Below the pieces are notes generated by a model. The model was not told where the DNA came from and ran no database searches. It was given only the letters and a program-made list of their open reading frames with translations. This document shows, in pieces, positions 40,778 through 53,865 of a stretch of DNA of 64,000 nucleotides. Numbering within the stretch: the stretch's first letter is position 1; each line of letters starts with the position of its first letter. The stretch comes from Ciona intestinalis (lineage: Eukaryota > Chordata > Ascidiacea > Phlebobranchia > Cionidae): positions 84,892 through 148,891 of the forward strand of contig NW_004190481.2 of NCBI RefSeq assembly GCF_000224145.3, given 5' to 3'. The position numbers were made by a program, and so were the translations under genes.

Positions 40778-43700
40778 CTGTGGAAAAAAAATTATCATAA
40801 GATAAAGTTAAATTTTTTTTTTAAGTTTTAACAAAAAATTAAAAAATTAAAAACTAAAAAAAAGCATATATACATATATATAAAAAAATATAAAAAAAAC
40901 AAAATTAATAAATTATTAAAAGCAATAAAAGCAAGTTAAAAGTAAAAAATACCCAAATTTAAAATTCAGTTTAAAAATAAAGCCTAATTTCCGTTTCAAA
41001 ATAATTTAAAATAAAATAAATTTAAAAAAATAAATTCAGTTTTAAAATTAACGTGAATAAAAAAGCCTAAACTTAAAATTCAGTTATACTTAAACAATGA
41101 CTTTTAAAAATTAACCTTACCTTAAAAAAAAGTTTCACCTTTTAGTTTAGAAATAACAAAAATCTGCATTATGTAACTTTTAAAACAAAAATAAAAAATA
41201 AAAAATAACAAAAATGTTTTCTTGAAAAAAAATTACTTTCAAAAATTTTTTTTACCTTTCAGTTGAGAAATTATTACATCCCAATTATCAAAGCATTCTC
41301 CGCAAGGTTCACAGTTCGGGACCTCCCCAGTAAATCCTCTTAAACAGCGGTCACACCTGCGACCCCCGACCCCGTCTCTGCACTCACATTGTCCAGTGTT
41401 GGTGTTGCATTGCGTGGATACAGACCCAAAGATGTTGCACTCACAAGCTGTAACAAAAATTTTTTTATAAAAATAAATGAAAAAAAAATAAAAAAATTCG
41501 GTGATTTCTTTTATAGTTGAATATGTTAGTTCTGTTAAAAAAAATTATTTTTATTTTTTTTTTAAATTGTTATTTGTTAGTTCTGTTCAAAAATTACATT
41601 TGTTAAACTGAAACACAATTTTTAAAATGAATAAATAATAACAAAATCTTGTGTACTCTACAAGTTGTTAAAAATTTTGTTAGCAAAATTGTCATTTTAA
41701 AAAGTTGCATATTTTTCGACTTTACAAAAAATTTGCCTTCAGAATTTTATAGAATTTAAAAAAAAAAAACTGGATTTTCGTACCAAACTTTACAATAATA
41801 TGCATTAATGAGTTTTATAGAATGTATGAATGTATATATGTTCCAAAATAAATATAATATGGGAAAAAAACTTAGTATTTTGTATTCAATAGCCTATTTA
41901 AAATAAAATTGCATATTTTTGTAGTAGTATTACTAAAAATATTATTATATTAGTGACACAAATATCTAATGTTAGCACCCCACTAAAATATTAATACTAA
42001 AAAATAATATTTTTTGTAAATTAGTATTATGTATGTAACATATAGTAGATTGGGGTAAAATGGTACACCTTTACCGCATAATATCCAAATATTTTGGTTG
42101 TGTTTTAAACAGTTATCAACGGTCTATGGAAATCGTGAGGATACAGTTTTATAATTCTTTGAATGTTCTTTGTTTACTACCAAATGGGACAGGCAAATAG
42201 AATGAAAGGGTGTCCCATCTTCCCTCACCCTACTTTGAGTTGTATTCTGTCTTTTTTAGCCGTTTATATAATTTAAATTAAAAATGCTTCTTATAATAAT
42301 AAAAATACTTTTAAATGCTGGTACAGTTACAAAAATTCACTAAAATTTACCCTTTTAGTTTAAAGCAATTGGAATATTTACTTTTATGCAATATAAGCTA
42401 AAAACAGTTATATAAATGGTAAAATATAGATGTTTTTATATAAAATTTCTAATTTTAGTTAAAAACTAAAATAGTGTTAAGAAATAGCAGGAAAATGTGC
42501 TCATGCAAAAATTACTAAGGTGTAATTATAGAAAAACTGCTGGATTTTAGAACAATTTTAAACTAAATTAAGATTTCCAAATTAACAGTTTAAAAAATTG
42601 CAAAAAAAATAGGTAAAAATATTGGTCTAGAACACCAGTGTGAGGCCTACAACGAACAAATTCACCAATTATGTTGAATTACAGTTGATTTTGCATTCTG
42701 TTTCTACCGTTTCCCAACACACGCATGCGTGAGGTTTACCCAAAGTTACACTAGCTGTTGAAACATTTTGTGTTGTTGTTTTTGTTGTTGTTGTGTCAAA
42801 GGAAAATGTTGTTGTTTCTTGAAATTTGGTGCCAGTTGTTGCTGTTATTGTTTTTGTTGATGTTGAAATGCCAGGCTTTTGGGAGGTTGTTGTTGATTTT
42901 GTTGTTGTTGTTGAAATACTGGGATTTTGGGTGCTTTTTGTTGTTGATATTGTTGTTGTTGAAATGCCGGGCTTTTGAGTACTTGTTGTTGTTGTAAAAG
43001 TGTTGGAGTTTTCAGTTGTTGTTGTTGTTGAAATACTGGGATATTTTGTTGTTGCTGTTTCTGACAACTTGGGCTCAGTTGTTGTTGTTGTTGTTGTTGG
43101 ACCAACAGTAGTGAAGAGTGGAAAAGGAGTAGCTACTTACATAATCAAACATTCAAAAAACATAAATCTAAAAAAAAGCTCTTTTCCGCAATTATTTAAC
43201 ACTTTTTGACTCCGTAATTAGTACAGGGTAAAAATAAGCTGTTTTAGATTTATATTTTCCTGGATAGCAATAACTTAAAAAGAAAATTGAAAAAATAATA
43301 GGTTTTTTTGGGACTTTCAGATTTTGTAAAAAGTTTTTTTTCAAAAATATAAAAATTTAAAAAAAATTATAACAAAAACAAAAAAGTATAAAAAATTTCA
43401 TAAAAAAAAACAAAAAAAGTATATACATACAGTATTAGGTTTTTTTTTTTTATAAAAATTATATTTTTAATTGAAGAACAATAGAATTTGTAAATTAAAA
43501 ACATATTTTATATAAGAAAGCTATAAGGGCAATCAGCTTAAGCAGCAAAAGCAAAATTAGTTAAAAATTTGATGCAAGAAAAGCAAAATTAAAATATTCT
43601 GAAAGTATAAAGTTAATAACTTTAATATATACTGTGCATTAAGTAATAATGAATATCAATTTTTATGTTTTAAAAAAGTAATAGAAAAATAATATATCAT

Positions 43701-46700
43701 AATAAATAAACTGTCTACTGAATATTAAAAAAAATATGTTATAAATTTAATACAAAACATTTATAAAAATTTAACTTAAATTGCCCCCCCCCCCCAAAAA
43801 AAAACTAATTTTTTTTGGGACTTGTAGCATATGAAGCTAAAACAAACCAGTTCTATGCAAAAATTTGCGCAAAATTTAAAAAAAAAGAGAGTTTTAATGT
43901 GAATTACAGTACTTTTGTTTAGAAGCTATATTAAATGCTTTTGAAATAGCACGTTTTATGTGAAAACTTAATTTGCTAGTAATATCGCTGTAATGTAGAC
44001 TAAATACAACTTAAAACTTATTTCATATATGCATGTTTCAGTACAGAAAAAATGAATATTTTAACTAAACACGTTTATAATTAACTAAATTTTATATGTC
44101 TTCGTAAATGTAAATATGTTTTAACTTTAACTTGATAATAATTAAACATAAATGGCCTGTTTGTCTGATAGGTGTAGCGACCACGCTTATTTTCTTCCAA
44201 TTAAATGTAAATATGTTTTTTACTGTAAGCGTGTTTGAACAAGTGTTGTTTTGTCGCTATTTCCTGTCTTTTGTTTAAAATATTTCTAAATCTTCGCTAC
44301 CGTAATCAGAGAGACAAATACATTTAATATTATTACAATCTTACCGTAACATTCAATGTCTGGGTTACCAAAATAACCATCTGCACAGTTGTGACAGGTA
44401 CGACCACCAAATCCATCCACGCAAAGACACTGTCCAGTTATCTAATCAAAAATATCCGGTTAAGATTTTAAAAAATTGGTTTCAAAAAATGAGGATTTTA
44501 AACTTTTTTACAAAAAAAAAATTTTTTTTCAAAATTTTTTAAAAAATTTGTTTTTAAAAATCATTTTTTTTAAATGGCAAAAATTTAAGATTTTTTTTTA
44601 CAAAACAAAAAAAATCTTTTAAAACAATTTTTTTTTCTTTTAAATGTCAAAAAATTTTAAATTTTTGTTACAAAACAAAAAAATTCTTTTAAAACAATTT
44701 TTTTTTCTTTAAATGTCAAAAAATTTTACATTTTTTTACAATAAAAAGGTTAAGGTTTAAGAACTTTTTTACAAAATACAAGCAAAACTGAATGTCTGGA
44801 AATTTTAACAGCTCATTAGTGACCAATATATTACTGTTAATTGTCTTGCTTAGGGAGGCACACACTATAAAGGCACATAATTGTAGCATCATCGAGTTTT
44901 GAACCCGGTACCCTTATGTTACAATGTACATATTCAGAAGACATAGTTTGACAATCATGATAAAAATTGTGAAAAAGTGTGACGTCAATACTAAAATAAT
45001 ACATATAGTACTGTGGGGTAAGATGGGACACTTTAGGCACATAATATCCAAATATCCTGATCGTGTTTTAAACAGTTAACAACGGTCTATAGGAGTTGTG
45101 AGGATACGGTTTTAAATTCGTTAAATAGTCTTTGTTTACTACCAAATGGGACAAGATAAGAGTAAAAAAGTGTCCCGTCTTTCCCCACCCTACAATATGT
45201 TTCTTTGATAAAAAAAACAGTAATAAAAAATTACCTCATTGCAAGTTGTTCCCAAAGAATGTTCCGGACTACATCCGCACGATTCACAGCCCGTACCACT
45301 GGCCAACTTCCAATGGTTAGGAAGACATTGGTCGCAGTTTTGTCCAGACACATTAGGATAACATGGGCATTGCCCTGTTGTTGCATCACACTGACATTGT
45401 CCGTTCACGCACACAGAACTGTCGGTTCCCAACAAATTACACTGGCAAGCTAAAATCAATATTTTTTTAAAAATATTGTTGTTTTAATTTATTTTAATTA
45501 ATTAAAAAAAAGTGTGTTTGGGTCAGAAAAAAATTTTTTTGTAAAAAATATTTCCATAAAAAAATGAAATTAAGTATATATTTTATTGGACAGCGCATTT
45601 TAGTAAAAAAAAAATATTTTAATTAAAAAAAAAGTAATTTATATTATCTTTTCTGGCATAAAAACAGTGACTTATTAAACAAATACTTTTTCATTTATTT
45701 TATGTTTAGCATTTTATTTTTAATGTGTTTCTTATAGTTAACAATCTGGACAACCCATTAGTGACCACTGGGTTGGAGCAATTACTGTAAAGTGTTTTGC
45801 CCAAGGACACAAACACAAAAAAAACAATAATAATCATTTTTGAACCCAGTGGCCACTAATGGGTTGTTCAAATTATCAGCCATACATAAAATATAAAAAA
45901 AATCCAAAAAAATAATCACCCACAAAGTAACATACATGGTATTGGTAACTCGTAAGCTGGCACGAGGTGTATAAAACAGAACACCCGTGTTATTACAACT
46001 GTCGTTTTCCGGCCACGCGAGGATAAAGCAAGGTACATTTATTCATGTATTACATTTGGTACAAAATTTTACTCACAAAAAAACACGAAATAAAAAAGAT
46101 AGAACGCGCATCTCCAATGTCGGCAAAGGAGAAGTGATACACTCTCTTTCTTTAGTTACATTCACATTACTTACCCATGCAGTTTTGATCAAGTGGATTT
46201 CCGTAATAGTAATCCCTGCACTGCTCACAATGTGGACCAGCTGTATTATGCAAACAATTTGTACAGACACCTGTGGCACTATCACATGCTGTTGGGTCAA
46301 ACGGGTCAATATTATTGTTACATTCGCACTTTCGGCACAGCCCGTTCACTGTTTGGGGGTTGCCCCAGTAGGCCGGTGCGCATTGGTCGCATCGTGCACC
46401 TTTTGAAAAATATGTTTTGATTCAAAAAACAATTTTCACTGTAAAAATTATTTTTATAAAAAAAATGATAAAAAGTATAAATTAATTATTAGGCATTTTG
46501 GTAAAAATTATAAATTTTTTTTCTATATTTCTTGGTGAAAATAATACAGTTATTTACAATATAATAATTATAGTTAAACTAAAAAAAGTATTCACTGCAA
46601 AAAGTGTATTAGAAAAAAATATGCACTCTAAAAGGGTTTGTAAAAAAATAACACTAAAATAATAATATTTACTTTAAAAAAAATTGCCATTTAAAACAGT

Positions 46701-49700
46701 AGTATTTTAATGTGCTAAGATTCTAACACAATTTTCTCGATAAAAAAAAACTGCATTTGAAATGGAAGTATATAAAAAATTAAAAAAAAACAGTAATATT
46801 TTCTTATAGGCTGAAAGTGAAAAAGAATTAATTATAAGAATAATAATTCAGCTGAGTAACCAATTTTCGCAAAAAAAGGAAAAAAAAATTAAAACGGTAG
46901 TATAAAAAATTAAAACAAAAAACAGTACTATTTTCTAATGGGCTAAAAATAAAAAATAAAAAAATAAAACAAAAAACAGTACTATTTTCTAATGGGCTAA
47001 AAAAAAAACAAAAAAAACAATTAAAACAGTGGTAATTTACCTGCATAGCCAGGCATACAGTAGCAAACGACTTGGCCAGACACTTGGTCTTGTCTACAAC
47101 CTGTAGAATACTGCCTACCACTTCCAGGGCCATCGGGACACATGCACGCTTTACATTGGTCTAGACTTCCCAATAACGGATTGCCGTAGTAACCATCTAT
47201 GCAGCTGTGGAGACAATGAAAATTATTTAAGTTATTTGGCGTTGTGGGGCAAAGAGTTCAGAGGTAATGGGTTCAAGGCTCGTCATTGCTACCATTGTGG
47301 GAGTATGTGTCCTTGGGCAAGACACTTAACTGTAATTAATGGGTTGTCCAAATTGTCAGCCACACATAATGAAACAAAACAAAAACCAAAGTAACATACA
47401 TGGTAACTCGTAAGCTGGCACGAGGCGTATGAAACAGAACACTAGTGTTATAATGACTGTCGTTGCCCCGCCACACTAGATAAATGTAATGTCTAAACAA
47501 GTCAGTTATTTCATGTAATGTCTAAACAAGTCAGTTATTTCATGTAATGCCTAAACAAGTCAGTTATTTCATGTAATGCCTAAACAAGTCAGTTATTTCA
47601 TGTAATGTCTAAACAAGTCAGTTATTTCATGTAATGTCTAAATAAGTCAGTTATTTCATGTAATGTCTAAACAAGTCAGTTATTTCATGTAATGTCTAAA
47701 TAGGTCAGTTATTTCATGTAATGTTTAAACAAGTCAGTTATATTATGTCATTTTGAACAAGTCAGTTTTTTCTTGTAATGTCTAAATGCCTAAACAAGTC
47801 AGTTATTTCATGTAATTTTCATGTAATGAAATTTCCAAACAAGTCAGCTATTTTAGGTAATACCAAACAAAAAAACTTACGAGTCACAATGTGCGCCCAT
47901 AGTGTTATCTCTGCATCCTAAACACTCCCCAGTTTCCTGGTCACAGGAGTCCGTATGTCCATTGCAGTTACATCTGTAGCAGTTAGGGTAGTCGTAGTGT
48001 CCAGGCATGCACTGGTTGCACCTGCGGCCCGAGACGCCCGGAAGGCACTCGCATTGACCGCGCGCGATGTCGCAAAACTCATTTCTAGATCCAAGCGCGT
48101 CGCAATCGCATTCTAAAATAGAAAAAAAATTTAAATTATATTAAAAAAAAATTAGAATTTGTAAAGTAAAAAAAAATTGTAAAAAAAATAAATTGTAGTA
48201 ATTTTACCAAGTATTTGTACGGTAAAAGAAGGAATGAATATTTTTAACTTATTTATCCTCTCGTGGCCAGAAAACGACTGTCGTATTAACACGAGTGTGT
48301 TTCATACACCGTATGCTCTCTTAGAAGTTACCATGTATGTAACTTTGTTGTTGATTGTTTTTATATATGGCCAAGAAATTAGACAACCCATTAGTGGCCA
48401 CTGGGTTGAAGCAATTACTGATAAACATTTTGCCTATACACATACGCCGAATAAATAGCAGCATCGCGCCTTGAACCTTGTACCCTACCAAAACTTACCT
48501 CTACACCCAGTTGGTCCAAATCCATAAGTTCCGGGAGCGCATCGGTCGCATTTGCGTCCTATTACATTTGGTTTACATTGGCACTGGCCTGCCCATGTTT
48601 CACAAATGGAACTTGTACTGCCTTGGGGGTTGCAGTCACACGCTGAAATACATAACAGGCATTATTGAATGACTTTTTTTGTATTATATATATATAAAAA
48701 AAAAATTTTTTTAGATGTTAAATGTCAAAAATTTTTAACAAAAATTTTTGGTGTTTTTAATTGTAGATGTTAAATGACTGATTTTTTGCTATTATGTAAA
48801 AAAATGAACTTGTTTAAACATTAGATAAAGTAACTAAATTGTTTGAAAAAAATAAACATGACTTATTCACATTCAGGCCTTTCTACAAAAAAAAACTTTC
48901 CAAACAACACAAAAAGTAACAAAAAAAACAAAAAACACCTAAAAAGTAACAAAAAAAACAAAAACACCTAAAAAGTAACAAAAAAAAACACCTAAAAAGT
49001 AACAAAAAAACAAAAACAACCAAAAAAGTAACTAAAAAAACAAGAACACCTAAAAAGTAACAAAAAACTTACGTTTAGCGCCGTCATGTATAATAGCAGA
49101 CATTGAGAAAAGAAGGTCCGCACATTCTTCATGGGGGGTTCTGTCAGGAACGTACATTTCACTTTCTTCACATTCAAGCTCCGTAAACTGTCGCGTGCGC
49201 TGTCGGCCTTCGATGGTACCTTGGAACATGTCTAAACCGCTATGGACCGGAACCACAAGAAGCTGTAATGCAGTGGTTCTTAAACTCTTTGTATGTTTTA
49301 GCATTTAAAAAAAGAGGCTTATCCGATTTACCCCTAATATGTAATATGACGCTCAGTTATTAAAAGCGAAAGCAGCTAATTACAGCAGTTATATTTAATG
49401 CGACGAATGAGCTTTCTTTTTGGCAACGAGTTTAATGTCTGATAAAGTACTGCAATTGGCACAATTTTTCTGTCGCATTAAAATATGTGGATTTTGATTG
49501 GCAGCTCATTTACCCTCTTATACAAGGAAGTTTAAGAAACGCTGCTAAAAAGATTGGAGGAATACCTTATGCTCACCGTCAATGCATACTTGTTTAGGTA
49601 ATAAAGAAAAAAAAATCGCCCACAAAGTAAAATAAATGGTAACTCCACTAACTCGTAAGCAGGCACGAGGTGTATGAAACAGAACACCCGTGTTATAACT

Positions 49701-52700
49701 ACTGTCGTTTTCCAGTCACGCTAGGATAAAGTAAGTTACATTCTCCTTTATTCAGGTTTTATACACCTCATGCTCGCTGTCAGTTTTACTTACTGAGTCA
49801 ATCAGAATATCCGGTGTAAGACCATTAGGATCGTGTTCACGTTGATATCTTCTCATATCCAGTATAATACGATAAGTGTATTTACTTTCCAAACATATAA
49901 TACCTTTGAAAAAACATAAAATATTAAACATACAAAAATAAACAGTTTAAAGAAAAAAAGTTAGTAAAATGTTCAACAAAAGGAAACATTTAAAACTGTA
50001 GAATTCAAAACGATGAATATATATATATATATAGTAGTTTTTTTACTACCAAATGAGAGAAGAAAATAAAATGAAAACTTTTCTCATCTTCCCCCACCTT
50101 ACTATTATATATAGGTCAAAATCGAAAAATAGACTTACTAAATGAGACGAGAAAATGGAATAAAAAAACTGTCTTATCTTTCCCCAACCCTACTATACAT
50201 ATATAGGTCAAAATTCAAATGAGAACTACAAAATGGGGAAAGAAAATAGAATAAAATTCCGTCTCATCCTACCCCATCCTACTGTACATACAAATATAGG
50301 TAAAAATTGAAATCTATATATAATTATATATATAGGTAAAAACTGAAATAAGAACTACAAAATGGGACAAGAAAATGAAATAAAAAAGTGTCCCATCATT
50401 TCCCAACCCTACTATTTATACAATATATAGGTAAAAATTGAATGAAGATCTACAAAATGCGACGAGAAAATGAAATAAAAAAGTGTCCCATCATTTCCCA
50501 ACCCTACTATACATACATATATAGGTAAAAATTGAAATAAGAACTACAAAATGGCACAAGAAAATGAAATAAAAAACTGTCCCATCATTTCCCAACCCTA
50601 CTATACATATATATATAGGTAAAAATTGAAATAAGAACTACAAAATGGCACAAGAAAATGAAATAAAAAACTGTCCCATCATTTCCCAACCCTACTATAC
50701 ATACAAATATAGGTAAAAATTGAAATAAGAACTACAAAATGCGACGAGAAAATGAAATAAAAAGGTGTCTCGTCTTTCCCCACCCTACTATATATAATTA
50801 TATATATAGGTAAAAATTGATTGAAGATCTACAAAACGCGATGAGAAAATGAAATAAAAAAGTGTCCCATTTTCCCCACCCTACTAATTGTAGGTAAAAT
50901 TGAAATATGTTGAAAATCTCACCCAAACTACTATGTGTGGTTGGTGGTCCAGGTAGTGACGTCATCCATTCATCATCCTCAGGTCTTGTGTTACCACAGG
51001 GACTTGAAGTTGGAATATTCCCTCTGTTAGGTCGGTCTATCGTCACGTCTACGTACTGCCACATATTTGGCATCTAAAAAAACAGGTATTTAAATCTTTT
51101 TTAATTTTTTTTTACTAAACTTTGTATTAATTTTTTGCTAATTTTAAAAAACAAAACATTTTTTTTTAAATTTGTTTTCCAATTTTTTTGATAATTTTTG
51201 TTAAATTTGAAAAAAATATATTTATTTTTTTATTGTGGGTAATAATGTAATGTCAATCTACTGAAACACATTATATATATAATACATTTATATATATAAT
51301 ACAGAATTTTACTGGCATATTTTTGCCGATTTGTTTTTATAATTATTTTTTAATATTTACATTGTATTTATTTATTACATCCACACTTTTTTTTTTATGT
51401 TTGTTATTTCTTCATTAAGAAAAGTAGATGTACTCATAACTTTTTTATTTTTACAATAATGTTACTTTTTGGTATTTTATCAATTTTTGTATACACACAC
51501 ACACATACATATATATGTATTATATATATTACATTCATTTTTTCCTATTTTCTGTCCATTATAAAAAATAAATACCCATACACACACACCTATATAGATA
51601 TAATATATATATATAGTGGTGAAGCCAGAAAAAAATAAGGGGGGGTTTTAATAAAAAAAAATTCAAATTTTTTTTTTTTAAGTAATTTTTTTGGGGGGGT
51701 TTATAAGGGGGGGTTGCGACACTCTAAACCCAGGTAAAGCCAGAAAAAAATAAGAGCGGTTTTTTTCAAAAAAATTTCAATTTTTTTTTAATCAATTTTT
51801 TGGGGGGGTTTATAAGGGGGGGTCGCGACACTCTAAACCCAGAAAAAAGCCAGAAAAAAATAAGGGCGGTTTTTTTCAAAAAAATTTCAATTTTTTTTTT
51901 AATCAATTTTTTTGGGGGGTTTATAAGGGGGGGTTGGACACTCTAAACCCCCCTTTCTGGCTGCGCCACTGTATAAAAATATATATTAATAAAACTTACT
52001 GTAGATTGGTATCTAAGCACTAGATTGTAATCCATTGATTTCGGCAAGTTATTGACGGTGAATATAATAACCCCTTCTTCTTGTACGAGCATGAACCCGT
52101 CACCTGTCCATGTGAGGGGTGGAACGTGCTTTCGCTTGTCTTCAAATGCACCCTGGGAAAAACAAGATAATTAAATTTTTAATTTTTTAATAAAAAAAAA
52201 ATATTTTTAATATTTTTTTTTTCGAAAAATATATATTTTTATATGTTGTTGTTTAAAAATTGAAGAATATAAAAATAAAATCGCAAAAAGTAACGACAAA
52301 ATAGAAACATGAAAAATTACTTATTTGAAAATTAAAAAATGAGGCATTTTTGGGTAATAGGTATTTCTAACAATAAATGGCAAAAAAAGCTAGAAAAAAA
52401 TAAACTAAAAAAAATTCCAACACAAAATATGAAAAAAATACCAAACAAAGAAAATAGGAAAAAATTCAAAATCAAACAAATATAAAAAAAAAATTATTTT
52501 TACTTTTTGAATTTCTGCATCTTCAGCTTCGTACAAATAATAATCCAGTCCTGGCAGAAAATTTCCGGAAATCACCGAATCGCATCTTCTGTGGTTAATG
52601 TTAGGACGACAATTGCATTGTCCAGACGCTTGATTACAATCGTTATCATATGCGCCACCAATATCACAATCGCATTCGTTACACCCATGTGGTATCGCAC

Positions 52701-53828
52701 TCATCCCCCAGGTTTGTGGCTAAAAAAAATTTGGTTAATTTTTTTTTATAAAAATAATTTTTTTTAACTGTAAATGTGTTTTAACAACTGTTGTTTTGTC
52801 GCTATATCCTGTCTTTTCGTTTAAAATATTTCTAAATTAAGTTATTTTTTGTTTCTATTAGAAGTTTAACTTGATAATAATTAAACATAAATGGCTCGTT
52901 TGTCTGCTAGGTGTAGCGACCACGCTTATTTTCTTCCAATTAAATGTAAACATGTTTTTTTAATTGGAAGCGTGTTTTAACAACTGTTGTTTTGTCGCTA
53001 TATCCCGTCTTTTCATTTAAAATATTTCTAAATCTTCGCCACCGTAATCGAAGAGACAAATAAAGTTATTATTATTATATTTTAAACTATTTTTTCTATT
53101 CTTTTTTAACTTAAATTTTCAAATATTAGGTCTAATTGATTTATAAAAACAATAAATATATTTTTTGTACAATTTTTTTATTTAAACTTAAATATTCTAT
53201 AAAAAAAAACTAAAAAAGTAGAGGCAATAAAATCTAACACTAGAAAAAATACTAAATTAAAAAAATGAACGTAATCAAATTAGAATGATATTTTACAGAA
53301 TTGAAAATAGCTATTAAACTAAAAAAGTATCTAAAAATATATTTCGGCATCAAAAATCTAACACTAGAAAAACGGTAAACTAGAAAAATAAACACAATCA
53401 AATTAGAATGATATTTTACGGAATAGAAAAATGGCTATTTTAGTATTAAATACTATAATAGTATCAAAATATTGTTAAAATTATGTAATACTTACGACAC
53501 ACATATCACATCTCCTGCCAGTTGTAAAACGTTTGCAAATACATTGACCGGTCTCGCTGTCACATGTGTTAGCACCCGACAAAGTGCCCAAAGAATCGCA
53601 ATCGCAAGCTGTAACAAAAAAATAAAACAATTACCACAAAAAATCATATATATATATTAATAACTAAATAAATTTTTACAAAAAAAATGCAAAACATAAT
53701 TAAATTTAAAATGTACAAATCGAAGCATTTTAACTAAATGATGAAATGTGATACAGTTTCATTCTTCTATTTAAACTCTGATTTATTTTTCGTTAAAGAA
53801 TTCTTCTTAACAGTATTCCTTGAAAAAA

Positions 53829-53865
<37 letters not shown>

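Noticed and set aside
42758..43105. Leu-rich plus-strand and Gln-rich minus-strand open frames
   Set aside because: These are other-frame readings of the (ACA/GTT)-rich Thr exon; homopolymer Leu and Gln are the expected shadows.
47487..47850. Possible CRISPR array
   Set aside because: The 29-bp units follow one another without spacers, in an animal intron; it is a minisatellite.
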